From: Nissolia schottii
Taxonomy: Eukaryota > Streptophyta > Magnoliopsida > Fabales > Fabaceae
Direction: 5' to 3'
DNA length: 64,000 nucleotides
Assembly (NCBI GenBank): GCA_003254905.1
Contig: QANU01028716.1
Location: forward strand, 539,986 to 603,985
Positions 34,660-46,030 of the stretch are shown in pieces. The notes beneath the pieces are model-generated. The model saw nothing but the letters and a program-made list of their open reading frames with translations, was not told the origin of the DNA and made no database searches. Positions within the stretch are counted from its first letter, which is position 1. The number at the start of each line of letters is the position of its first letter. Position numbers and translations under genes: made by a program.

Positions 34660-37600
34660 TTAATAAATTCACCTAAAAGCTGTTTTAGTGGGCTCTCATG
34701 TTCTGCTACTTTGTTAAATTGTATGAACGGGAATTATTTGGATTTCTTTTATGGCTGATTCATATCATACCCTCTCGAATTAATTGGTGATGTAAGATGC
34801 TATATATGAATTGATAGCTAGAAGGTGCTAAGATGCTTGTAATGGACGTACCAGTATGCACCTTTAGTCCTTGTTTTCAGAACAAAATTTATTGCTTTTA
34901 TTTTTAGATCCAATATTATAAATACTCCTATTGGCCAACAGCTCAACACAAAATAGAAGCAGAGCAAGCTCAATTATTCAGCTACTTTAATTCAATGACT
35001 AGTACTTATTTTAGGGTACTATAGAATGTCCCATCATAACATCAAATTAAACTAGATCCTATCATATAACTTAGATATACATTTTTAATACTACCCGTAA
35101 ATAGAAATATTGAGACATGCAAATAAAAACATAAATAATTATGAGGGTTAGTTAAATTTATATTTTGTTTGGTGGTAGTATATAAGATGTATTTATTTAT
35201 ATTTACATCTTATTTGATTTAATAGAGACAAAATAGAAAATACATTCTAAATAATTTAAAATATCATTATTACATTAATTTAATAGAAAGAACACACATT
35301 ATCATAATCTTACAGGTTGTGTCTCTGTGTTATATCTTTGTATCTCAGCAAAATGGAGATATAAAAAATACACTAATTTTATGTCCTGAGACACAAGTTT
35401 TTATAAATGTCTTGGCAACTAAACAGAATTTTATATCTTTTTGTCTATATATTTCTGTCATGTCTAAGCAACTAAACCCAACTTTTAAATCTTTAAGATG
35501 TTAATTATTTCGGATTTGAAATAATATGGTTAGGTCTTTTGTATATAAATTACATTTTTAAGAACCATACAATTTTTTTTTATTTAGTCACAAAAACTTA
35601 ATTATTTACTGTTTTTTCATTGGTCCTATTTGGGTATTTGCTTTTAATGGGTAGAAAATTACTATGTCGATAAATTCTTTTATATATTATAGTGTAAAAA
35701 AAATCATGCATTAAATAATATATACGCCATTAATCATTTTTAAAAAAGGAAAAAGTGATAGAAAAAAAAATAATGATTAATGGTGTATACTTAATGTGAT
35801 GCATAATTTTTTTTACACCATAGTGTATTAAAGAATTTCACTTATTATGCTTCCATATATGCAAGTCATTGTACCTTTTAATGTCATATACTAAAAATAT
35901 TAGATCCTCTTTTATACTTTTATTTTTTTAACATAATTATGGTAAAAATAAACATGTTTAGGTATTGATTTATTTGAGTAATCTGCAGCTGCAATTATTT
36001 TATATAGACACAATTTAACACCTTTTGTGATTTGACTTATAGGTGCTGCTTATTCTGGTCTAGAAATCAATCATATCAAATATACCAGACATATAATTCA
36101 TACTATCTTTTGTTTTATATAGTAACAATTCGTGCCAAATTTTGAATATTTAGATTACTATTTTTTATGATTTAAATTGAATCACTAATATTTAAAATTT
36201 ATTATTAAAAAATTAATTAATTTAGTCTGACTTAATTAAAGTTCTTAGACGGATAAAGTTTTTTTTAGCGAGAATTTATTTTATTCTCAAAATTTAAACT
36301 TTGAGATATCTTATTAAGATATCTATCTCCTTAAATAACCTCTCCAACATGATATATTGTTTTAATAATTAAAGTCGCTTAAAACATACGGGCAGTATTT
36401 TTAATTTGGAAATTGGAATGGGGATACCAATTATTTATGTTCTCCACAGTCATCGTTGTGCCCTTTGTATTAAGTCAATTATGAATCTATGACTAGAATG
36501 GATAATTAAATTATCCATCTGACACATGATCATGATGATGATGATTATTATTATGAGCTCACTATTTGTTCACTGTTTTCCTGGTCAAAACACGTGGCAC
36601 TTTTTCAAAGTGTATTAATATATACACAATTTTCTTGAAAGGCAGAGTAAGGCATTCGCTGTCTCTTGAAGTAGAGTAAAGGTTTAGTTTACACTTCTAA
36701 TCATGGGTGTATTTCGACCATTTTAAGTCATATCTTTTTAAATATATTCACCCGATTAACAAATTTGATGGTGAATTGAATGAGTTGAGTTGCGTGATTT
36801 AGAACAGAGTAGTCCATCTTAAATTAATTTATTGGATTGTTAAATAGATCAATGAGTGAATAATATATTTTGTTTTAAAAAAAATTATCATTAATTTGAA
36901 ATTTTAGGGGCATTTTTTTTTTCAGTTGAGAGTTGATTTTTATATTTTGTTGTGGGGTGTTTTTATTGATTTTTTGGATTGATTTAGGTAAAATTTCTTT
37001 ATTTTTAATTAGCGATGGTGGACATTGGATTGAATTTGTCAGGATTAAGTAAAAAAATAAAGTCTTCATCAAGTTCACAAGTTGATTCGGTTTGAGAATC
37101 TAGTTATCCCCCTCAACCAACAAAGCATCGAGTTGAGGGAGTTCCCACCTAAGACTCGACCAGCTTCAAGTTAAGCAAATTTGGTAAGTTGGTTCACTCG
37201 ATGTACGCTCCTACTACTAATTAATAGACTAATTTGGTTTCTAACCCAAAAAAAAGAAGGAATTAATATCCTAATTAGTCCTTAAAATTTTCACCAGTGT
37301 CGACATTGGTCCTTTAACAAAAAAAAAAAGTCCCTAATCGATCTTTGAACATGTCAACGTTACCATCGTTAATCTTTCTGTCAGAAACAATGTGGACACT
37401 AGTAAAATGTTCAGAGATCAATTAGGACATTCACCCCAAAGAAATAAAAGTTTTATTAGTCTCTATTATTTTTTAAATGCATGTCAAATTAATCTCTCTT
37501 CGGTTCAACAGTTAACATGGTTAATGTTTATGTTAACCAAGATAAATTGTGTTATGGACAATATTCCTAGCTAGGTCAAACTCCTTCGAACTTAACTCCT

Positions 37601-38258
37601 ATATATGATAGACTAAAGTCCTCAACCAAAACTTTAAAAGGGTTGACACTCCAAAACCATCTCAAACGAATTTAATAAAAGACCCAAAATAGCTAGGAGA
37701 TCCAATCCAACTCAAGATATACCACTCTGAAATTTGTGGAAAAATCCAGATAAACCCTTATCCTNCAACCATCTTTATCTTAACTCCTCTTGTTCATCTA
37801 TATGAGTACAAACCTATCAACAATATCCCCAATTCATTTGCTACAAAGTGTTCATAACGCCTGTGCGGAGCATAGGGTGCATTTTCAAGTACACCCCTCC
37901 CACCTTCAACACAGAAATTCGACGTTGTAACTTCCGTCAAGCACTTCTATTCTTTCATCCATTATTAAACACCTAATCTCCTATAATTTGATTCTTATCT
38001 CGAATTACCCGTGAATAAATTGTATGGAAATGGTAAATTAGGTAGTGAAGTGGGGGGTTTAGTGGGAAAGGGAACTTTGAAAAAATTAAGTTCATTAACA
38101 ACATCATTTCATGACCGAATATTTTAATCTTACTGTCCAAGAAGAGACACAAATCACAATCCACCGAACTCAGCTGACCTCATCTTCCACTGGCCTTTCA
38201 CCAATCCCCACGTCACAGTCAAGTAACAGTATCTTCTCCCCTCACCCGCCAAGGCCAC
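34660..38258. other. Intergenic, small MITE-like repeats only
   Basis: The stretch 35,160-35,490 has GTTTGGTGG... and ...CAACTAAACCCAA edges with GAGACA/TGTCTC-type inner inverted words, like a common legume hAT/PIF-type MITE. At 37,268-37,432 a diverged inverted repeat (TCCTAATTAGTCC versus GATCAATTAGGA ends) suggests another. One undetermined base is at 37,765. No gene is supported. Confidence 0.4.
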
Positions 38259-38266
38259 TATATATT
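38259..38266 (+). promoter_or_regulatory. TATA box of the RING-H2 gene
   Basis: TATATATT, about 106 bases before the ATG at 38,372, is followed by a CT-rich leader typical of plant 5' UTRs. It argues against the upstream in-frame ATG at 38,111. Confidence 0.65.
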
Positions 38267-38371
38267 CCACCCTCACTCTCCCAAACAGAACCTTCCTCTC
38301 ACTCTCTCTCTAACCATAAAAACGAAAACTCCAATTTCATTTTTCTTTTTATACAAATTGAAAATATTCCG

Positions 38372-38911
38372 ATGGGTTTTCCGGTGGGTTACACGGAGGT
38401 TTTCTTCCCGAACCTCTTCCTCCACGCCTTCACCTTCCTCGGCCTCCTCCGCAGCCTCGTCTTCCACCTCCTCCGCCACCTCGGACTCTCCGAAGTCCTC
38501 CTCCTCGACTCCTCCTCCTCCTCCGGCGACGTCCTCCCCTGGCCCGATTCCAACCCGACCCGAATCAGCCCCTCCGTCTCCGCCCTCCTCATCCGCGAAT
38601 TCCTCCCCGTCGTAAAATTCAGCGAAATCGACGCCGTATGCGGCGGTAATTGGACGGCGATTGCGGCGGAGAGCTGCAGCTGCGCGGTGTGCCTGTCGGA
38701 GTTCAGCGGGGAGGACGAGATCCGGTGGTTGAGGAACTGCAGGCATGTGTTCCACCGGGGTTGCGTGGACCGTTGGATGGATCACGATCAGAAGACGTGT
38801 CCTCTTTGTAGGGCGCCGTTTGTTCCAGATGACATGATCGATGAGTATAATCAACGCTTGTGGGCTGCTTCCGGCGTTACCGAGTTTTATCCTGACTACA
38901 CTTCGCTTTGA
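38372..38911 (+). CDS. BRH1: RING-H2 zinc-finger E3 ubiquitin ligase, BRH1 type
   Basis: Single-exon gene of 179 residues. The protein opens MGFPVGYTEVFFPNLF, the characteristic start of brassinosteroid-responsive RING-H2 (BRH1) and its relatives. A hydrophobic stretch follows (about 10-45), then a serine-rich linker with the conserved SALLIREFLPVVKF. The RING-H2 finger (about 107-150) has CAVC, NCRH, H, C and CPLC ligands and the E2-contact tryptophan in DRWMDHDQKTC, and the tail has NQRLWAASGV. The role is transfer of ubiquitin from an E2 to unknown targets; the Arabidopsis relative responds to brassinosteroid and pathogen elicitor. I chose the ATG at 38,372 because the in-frame ATG at 38,111 lies before the TATA box and adds sequence with no similarity to the family. 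The coding part is GC-rich (CTCC/TCCG repeats). It stands alone between repeats and appears intact. Confidence 0.93.
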   Translation: MGFPVGYTEVFFPNLFLHAFTFLGLLRSLVFHLLRHLGLSEVLLLDSSSSSGDVLPWPDSNPTRISPSVSALLIREFLPVVKFSEIDAVCGGNWTAIAAESCSCAVCLSEFSGEDEIRWLRNCRHVFHRGCVDRWMDHDQKTCPLCRAPFVPDDMIDEYNQRLWAASGVTEFYPDYTSL

Positions 38912-39187
38912 CTACAACTCTTAGGTTGATTGGTTGGTTCAAGTGATTCGACAAGAGAAAGCAGCTGCGCTGATAAAAATTCTTGTTTAGCTATGCAATG
39001 TTATCTCAGATATACTTGTGACTAGAAAGAATAACATACTTTATGATATGTCATTTTTCTCGGTTCGATTACATACATCATGGCGCTCCTTGACCGTTGC
39101 AGCAAAGATTACGGCCTGCCTTATCTCTTAATCAACCGAGATTAAGTTAGTCAAATTCTAGTTGATTGCGGCCATTGGTGGTTATAC

Positions 39188-39189
<2 letters not shown>

Positions 39190-39220
<31 letters not shown>

Positions 39221-39221
39221 G
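39190..39221. repeat. (ATT)n microsatellite downstream of the RING-H2 gene
   Basis: About ten ATT units. A short CT run follows at 39,229-39,244. Confidence 0.95.
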
Positions 39222-39244
39222 ATTTTGGTCTCTCTCTCTCTCTT

Positions 39245-40061
39245 CTATGGTGCCATGGTGGGGCTAATGGAATCATGAAAATGTACATATAACCGAGCCA
39301 AAAAAATAAAAGAGGAAAGAAAAAGAAAAATAGATAAAGGAGCTTTTGGACAAATGCACCTACACTATGCTGTTTTTGTAGACTCTTCTCTGTTTTGTGT
39401 AGATTTTTTTTATTTTTTTTAATAAAAATATTAGAGTTAGAGAATTTATTGGAATTTAGTTATTAACATGATGCATCATACATTACTTTATTTTTGTCAA
39501 AGATTTTAATTATATATTTTTTAGTTAAGTGGCATTTTTTAAGGTTAATTACACTAATTAGCTTCTATATGAGATTAAACGAAATTACATAGAAACTTAT
39601 CAATTTGCATAAATAAGCACTAACATTTTTCAAAATTTAGATGATATTATACCCAAAATCTATTTTAATGAAATATGATGCTTAGCACCTTATAAATATG
39701 ATATTGAGTCCCACTGTAAAAGGTATTAGCCTAGAAATGATAAATCAAGGGGTATGATGTATGTCTACCAAAAAAAAAGGGGTATGATGTATAATATTGC
39801 CTAATATAAGAAAAGAGAGTGTAATTTGCCATTTTCTTAAAAATATTATCTTTTATTTATATTGGTGAGGGAAAATGGTGTCTAGTATGAGGGAGGATAG
39901 TTAATAATAGAGATCTAAATTGTTGTTGAAGCATTATTTCTCTACATAAGGAAAAATGTGCTCTCTTCAATGATTGTGTAGTGTAATGTAGGCTTTAAGG
40001 GGAATCGATTCTGGTAATATATCTTAAGATTTACTACCTTTTGGAATATTGCAAAGGACTT
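39245..40061. other. Intergenic, MITE-like termini
   Basis: GGTTAATTACAC near 39,542 and GTGTAATTTGCC near 39,820 form a short inverted pair typical of a small MITE of about 290 bp. GGGGTATGATGTAT is also tandemly repeated near 39,750-39,792. Confidence 0.35.
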
Positions 40062-40123
40062 AATTGAATAATAATTACGTGTTCACTTGATCAATTGAAT
40101 AATAATTACGTGTTCACTTGATC
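40062..40123. repeat. Perfect 31-bp tandem duplication
   Basis: The 31-base unit starting AATTGAATAATAATTACG occurs twice head to tail (40,062-40,092 and 40,093-40,123) without a mismatch, so the duplication is recent. Confidence 0.95.
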
Positions 40124-40607
40124 ATTCATTTTGAACAACTCTCATGATTTAAATATGTTTTTTAAGTTGAAATATCATCACTCTTCTTTAATTTAAAAAA
40201 AAATGGTTGTCGGGGTAGGGAGATGATTTGAGAATTGTATGTTACTTGTTCGATTATAATTAAAAACATTATTGCCCGAATCACTACTATATTAAGTATA
40301 ATATTAAAGTTGGGTTCTTTCAACACATCCAAATTAAACAATAATATCTTTCAAAATAAAGAAAGCAATTCTTTAAAATAAATAAATAAATAAATAAGTT
40401 GGTTATTCCACAATTTAGTGGTAGATCTTGCAAGGGGTCGTGTTCGACTTCTATGGAGGACAAAATGTCTATTAGCAACCCTACTATTTTTGCTAAAATC
40501 AAGCTAACAAAAAAATAAAAAATAAAAATCCGATAGTAAGCAAAAATACATAAATAAATAAATCAATCTAGCTAACATTTGGAACCCAAAAGTTTAGTGT
40601 CAAAATT

Positions 40608-42340
40608 TCAGGATAAGGTATTGGAAGGTGAATAGAGTTGAACCCAAGCACATTCATCTTTGTAAGCAACACCTGCATCACAAGAAGCTTCACATGTATG
40701 TATACACAGCAATTGAAGCCCAATCCAGAGAGTCTGGTTCATTGTCCACCCTGAAGTAATATAGCAGCTGTGGCAAAATCTGGCACCACCAACAATAACA
40801 ACTCATTAACTATAAGTAACAAGGGCAAACATGTGGTACCATGTTTGGATTTCCATTCTGATGGCTTAAAATCAATTATGGAGTTTTAGAAGTCAGAAAT
40901 TTGAGCTTACAATTGATTTTTAAGTGCGTCACCTGAAAATGAAACACAGACTAGAGGACGTTTTTATTGGAAAACTCGTACAAGTTTAAGTAAACTCTTA
41001 ACAAAATCAGCAAACTTTCGAGTTTATTGAGAGTTCACGAGTTTACTTAAAATCGCGAGTTTTACAACCTTGGACTAGGGAAAGAAAGAACTACCTGAAA
41101 TTCACAACATCGAGGTCCACCACAGTATATGCAATTAGGGATATCAGATTCGGACAGCTGACCACTCGAAACAGGCCATATCATACTTGCATTTGTATTC
41201 CTATAATACTTGTAGGATCAAGATCCTCTACTTTTCAAAATGAAAATAGAGGGTAATGTTCTCTATCTCACCACTTATTAAAGATGGTAAGATGAGATAA
41301 GATAAATATGATGTGTAATGAACGGTGAGATTGAGAATATTACCCTTGATCCAGGACCTATATTTATCGTAAGTTAATATCAAAAGTAAGTGCAATTGAA
41401 TGGAAACACATTTTTGATTGTCATATTATGCAAAGATAGCATGCTTAAATTATATATATTCTTCTTTTAATTAAGGTAGATATCTCATAAATGTTAGATT
41501 AAGACAGCTCGGAAGATGATTAGTTTTCGTAATTTCTAATGTTCAGTCAAGCAAATAGGCTGCATAATCAAAGCGCTACTGAATGAAGTTCTCCAAATTA
41601 GTTAACCACTCTTAATTTGCTAAATAATCTTTCCTCAAAGTTCAAGGGATAAGCTAAGGCCTTGTATTCACTTTCGTCTTCAATTATGATCTCAAATTCA
41701 GGCCACGCTAGCTTTGTTGCTTCTTCTAACTGTAATAAAATTTTAGAAAAAATCTACACGATCAATACATGTTTTGTATATAAATAAAATATCTTGGAAC
41801 CTTCATATAGTTTTCCAAAAAAAAGTTGGAACTAGATTTTTAGGCCTAAGCACTACTATACTTTAATATATCATAAGGCATTTAAAAATACACAAAGCAT
41901 AAACCACTCCGACCTCTGCGAGACTCCAACGAAGTGGCTCTAACTTTCATCTGCTGGCAAACAGTTTTATGATCCGAGCGCCAACTCATGATCGGTAAGC
42001 TTAAAGAGAAAAGGGATATTATAGTAATCAAAAAAAAACTTGTGGGATTCTGCGGAAGAGTACATGAAGAAACATTTAAGCAAACTCAGTTACCTGCAGG
42101 TGTTTCTCACAGCAATACCGCACTTGTTTGCAACTACTACAGATTTTATCTCCTTTCCAGGTACCACACCGATTACAAAGAGCAGCTGAAATTAACAAGA
42201 GAAAGATCATATCGTAAGAGAGTTGGGATGGAAGAGTAAGTTAGCGGGAATCCACCCCACCCGCTTTGCTTGGGAAAAATTGACGCCGGAGAGACACCAC
42301 TGATTCCTGGGATTCTCGCCCAAGCCCAAGCCCGCCTAAA
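40608..42340 (-). pseudogene. PDCD2-like (MYND zinc finger / PDCD2_C) gene relic with introns
   Basis: Minus-strand pieces follow the order of plant programmed-cell-death-2-like proteins. An N-terminal-like piece (about 42,340-42,240) resembles NPRNQW...LRRQFFPSKAGG but shifts frame and hits a stop. A MYND-like exon (42185-42094) has CNRCGTWKGDKICSSC and VRYCCEKHLQ with good splice sites. A possible MYND end lies at 41,960-41,895, badly eroded. Further exons follow from 41,729 (LEEATKLAWPEFEIIIEDESEY), at about 41,195-41,095 (SDIPNCIYCGGPRCCEFQ, donor CAG|GTAG) and at 40779-40608 (ILPQLLYYFRVDNEPDSLDW, then IAVYTCEASCD and EECAWVQ-like AYKDECAWVQ). The C-terminal exons are well kept. The segment between the N-terminus and MYND is missing, so this is most likely a duplicated, non-processed pseudogene. 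PDCD2 proteins act in ribosomal protein uS5 handling. A functional gene needing a better exon model is a less likely alternative. Confidence 0.75.
41249..41347. mobile_element. Tiny fold-back MITE in an intron of the PDCD2-like relic
   Basis: GAGGGTAATGTTCTCTATCTCACC (41,249-41,272 in pieces) pairs with the inverse of GGTGAGATTGAGAATATTACCC (41,324-41,345). The flanks AAGATCC / TTGATCC may extend the pair. Confidence 0.6.
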
Positions 42341-42439
42341 ATGTAGTTCGATTTCTAAGTCTGTGCATGTCTCGGCTCTTGATCAATTTGAGCAGCACAC
42401 ATTATTCAAGTTTTAACTGAAGGTACTTAAGTTAAAGGA

Positions 42440-42670
42440 TTAAATGCTTAATTGAAAAATTTATTAATAGGGGAACTTAACAGAGACTTTTGTTAGTCTG
42501 TTAAGTTAGTTACTTGGTTATCAAGTTGTTAGTTTGTTATCATATTTAACATGTGTTACACACATAGCTGTTGCTTGCAGTGCAAGCTAACTCTGCTGTA
42601 TATATACCCAAGCTTGTGTTATCAAGCTCAAGTTAATCAATTCAATTTCTCATTTCTCTATTATTTATAA
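42440..42670 (+). mobile_element. LTR-like fragment, copia type
   Basis: A TGTTAGTCTGTTAAGTTAGTTA-like opening near 42,503, a TATA-like TGTATATATACCC near 42,597 and a CT/TTC-rich stretch after it resemble a short copia LTR. Ends and target duplication were not defined. Confidence 0.35.
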
Positions 42671-43476
42671 TCCAAATGCAGCTGTGGAATTTTTCAGCTG
42701 AAAAGCTATTTTGATAAAATCAAGCCTATGCGTAAAGCCATGAAACACTCATGGACAATTCTTATGAACTCAATGGCTTCGCCCAGATTTGCTTTAGTGC
42801 ATTGCATCATTACAATTCGAATAGATTGCAAACTGTGGGACAATTAATCTTTGAATAAATAAAATTGAAGAACTAAGGTGTCTTATTTTATATATATGTT
42901 TAAGCACCAAAGTATTTCGTATTTTAAATGTTAAAAAGCTCCAAGTAAATTTTTAAAGTCTAACAAGACTATTTTGTCTTTCCAATATTTTGATTAGGAA
43001 CTAAATTTGAGTTTTACTCTTAAAAGAATGAAACTTTGTCTAAAAGAGGTTAAACTTCTTATCAATTTTTTTTTCCACCTTCTAGCGGAATCGAATAACT
43101 TGGACCTAATTAATTGTATTGTTGCTAAGAATTAGCCATCATTTTATTTTAGATAAAATAGTAAAAAATTGCATTCTGGATCAAAATTTTACTTTTCGTA
43201 TTTGTTAAGCTAGATTCTAGATCATTCTAGATCAAAAATTTATTTTTTTGTGTTTTACATTCCGGATCACCTTAAGGTTGTTGACAACAAGCTAGATTAG
43301 CTTATACTATTATGTTTGTGTTGAGTGTTTCTCAAATTATTGTCCTTCGAATCCTATTTGATCATAATCACGTTATTTTCATCAATAATATTTACAGCAT
43401 TTCTGCATAAAAAAAGCTACAGAATGAAATATTTTTGCCTTAGTTCCGTTTCCCTTGTTCAAAATTTGACACATGT
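42671..43476. other. Intergenic AT-rich sequence
   Basis: No gene or clear repeat is seen. Confidence 0.4.
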
Positions 43477-44044
43477 CACTAATAGAAAAATGGATTTTAG
43501 TGACAAATTTTAATGACAGAAATGCAATCCGTTACTATATTTTGTGTTAACGACCGAATCGTAATGGAATAGTATTTCCTCGTTAAATTCAAAAAATAGC
43601 AATGGAATAGTGACGGATCCCGTCGTTGCTAAATTTTTTTTGTTGATCCAGCACCAAAAGAATTTCATCTAAATGGGCCATAAAGTAACATTTTTTTATG
43701 TTGACTCCAAAAACATAAAGCAGGCCAACAGAAAAAAAATTACTTTTTCTTCACCCAATTGGGCCTACGATTTTGTTACTACAATTGGGTCAAAAACATC
43801 TTTAACAAAGTAAACATTTTCTCACCAAACAAAGGCTAGCAAACCACAACCTGATCCAAATGTTAGCTTTCCTTTCTTTTTGGGCCTTGGCTAAACAAAT
43901 AACAAATCCACCAAAAAACAAAACAACTAGCAATTTCTTCACACACTCCCTCACCCACCAAAAAACAAAAACGGTCTCACCCACCGCCGACCACCGCCAA
44001 AACGCAAAAAGAAGATGAGAAAACACATGCCAGGTATCGATTCT

Positions 44045-44046
<2 letters not shown>

Positions 44047-44081
<35 letters not shown>
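44047..44081. repeat. (CT)n microsatellite
   Basis: A run of about 17 CT units inside the CACTA element. Arg/Glu-repeat frames across it are artefacts. Confidence 0.95.
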
Positions 44082-44084
<3 letters not shown>

Positions 44085-45033
44085 AGTGTGTGATGAATGA
44101 ACGAAGATGGAGAACGAAGAGAGTGGGAGTGAGTGAGGTTGATGAAAGATGATGGAAGATAGGATGAGGTCATTTAGGGTTTTTATTTTGTTATTGTGTT
44201 GTGCTTTAATTTGGTTTTCATCATGTTGCTTGTCCAAAACGTGTTTGATGAAATGCCTTAACTAAGTTTTTTGCTTAATTAGATAGATTACACTCTAAAT
44301 GCAGATAGGATATGAGAGTTGCAGTGATGAGTGAATTTGCTACTTTAATTTTGTACGTTTTATTTCTCATTTTAAGTGGAGCAGCGTTCTGTACAATCGG
44401 AACACAGTTTTCTTCACCTGATAAGATGAAGGTGTGATTATTGACATGATAATATGCTTGCTTTACTTGGTTATACGGTTGCCATGGATGTGTATAGGTT
44501 TCATTAATATGCAGGACAAGTAAGAGTACATGTGTATTGAGAGACACAGCAAAAGGCATGAATATGATTTTGATCTAATTTATTTATCATATAATTCAAG
44601 TTAAGGTTTTTTTTTTTTTTTTTTAAACATGAACTGCCCTTTTTTTAAAATCGAGGTATATATGAACTAGTTTTGCCTCAGTAAACTAACTATTAAAAGA
44701 GCTAACTTTTCGAATTCTAAGTGATTATCAAACCCCTGGTGGTTGTTAATTTATGGTGTTGTTCTTAGGTTGAATGTTGAAGATTGAGTTCTCTTGTTAA
44801 ACTTTGAAAAACCAAATGTGTTAGTTTGAAGTGGATATGGTGACATAACCAAAGAAAACTCATTAGGTGTATCGTGAATGTTACAATTGTGGAGTGTTTT
44901 ATTAAGTTTAACTGGTACTTGTGGTGGCGTGGTGCTTGTCATAAAATTACTATTGTTCGTTCACCCACAATTTTTAGTCTTTGTTTTATATCTTTATTTT
45001 CCTTATTCAATAATACCTATGATAATTTTTAGG

Positions 45034-45425
45034 AAAATTATAAGGCACTTAAAAATAGAAAACTTCAAGATGTTCTTGAATCTAATGCAAATATTGATGG
45101 CCTAGAAGATGATGTATTTGAGATAGATGAAGATGATATAACAATAGAACCTGCAGGTTTACACCATGAAGAAGAGACGTCACTTTGGGTTGAAGCTACT
45201 GGTGAATCAAAGAAAGATAGAGTTTATGGTTTAGGTTCTCAATCATTTTTGGTTTGTTCTCTTAAAACTAGAGTCCGATCTTCAACAACTTTCCCAACAA
45301 ACTATTCCAATACTCCTAAGTTTGAAGCAACTGTCTAACATGAGCTAGACAAGAGAATGGAAGATGTGAGGGCAATGGTTAAAGAGATGCTGCAAGAAGA
45401 ACTTGCTAAACTTGGTCTTCCTTAA
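45034..45425 (+). pseudogene. Transposase_24-type C-terminal relic in the CACTA element
   Basis: The frame reads YKALKNRKLQDVLESN, an acidic stretch, then ETSLWVEATGESKKDRVYGLGS, the segment typical of the C-terminal part of plant Transposase_24 proteins. A stop interrupts after PKFEATV, followed by HELDKRMEDVRAMVKEMLQE and a final stop at 45,425. The rest of the protein is missing, so the element cannot supply its own factors. Confidence 0.65.
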
Positions 45426-46030
45426 GATAGATGTTATGTCTAGACAATTTCACTCTTAATTTTTTGCATAGTTAGACAAAGAATTTACAGATTTTATACA
45501 TACTGTATTTTGTGGAATGTTGATAGTGATGTCTTTTTGTGTTACATAATATGTATAATTTCAAACTTATATTTTAGGATGACATTTAACAACTGTTAGT
45601 TCTCTTTTCATATATATATATATATATATATATTGGTATTTTGGTAATGATATTTAACTATGATGTCTTTCAAATAAATATTATATTCTTAATAATAATT
45701 TTTATGATATTATAAGGGTAATGTGGGAAACACAATTAGCGACATATAGAGACGAATATTCCCTTGCAATGTAGAATGCAAATTAGCGACGGATAGTGAT
45801 GGAAATTTCCTTGCTATGTAGAATCAAATTAGTGACAGATAGCTACAGAAATAAACTAGTGACGGATAGCGAAAAAAATTCCATTGCTAAAGTTTGCGAG
45901 GGAATGACACCTGTCACTAAAATTTTAGTTAGGAGTAAATTTGCAACGGCATTAGCGACGAAAATGTCTTTCGCTATTTTATTTTTAGCAACATATTTTT
46001 CCATTACTAAATGTTGATTTTCTAGTAGTG

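Larger units (their letters stand above)
43477..46030 (+). mobile_element. CACTA (En/Spm) element, both ends visible
   Basis: The left end CACTAATAGAAAA (43,477) and right end TTTTCTAGTAGTG (46,018-46,030) are inverted matches at 12 of 13 positions. Subterminal arrays of TTAGTGAC/GTGACGGAT/TAGCGACGGATAG-type motifs fill about 43,490-43,640 and 45,730-46,010. At about 2.55 kb it is too small for a full transposase, but it keeps a Transposase_24 piece. The flanking three bases (TGT and CAT) do not match, so the expected 3-bp duplication is not seen. Confidence 0.8.

Noticed and set aside
38111-38371. Upstream in-frame ATG extending the RING-H2 protein by 87 residues
   Set aside because: It lies before the TATA box and the added residues lack family similarity. 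MGFPVGYTEV is the conserved start.
38273-38854. 193-codon minus-strand frame opposite the RING-H2 gene
   Set aside because: It is an antisense shadow of a GC-rich coding region. The sense strand has a clear RING-H2 domain and TATA box.
43802-44237. Frames with Arg/Glu repeats across the CT microsatellite
   Set aside because: Simple-repeat translation inside a CACTA element.
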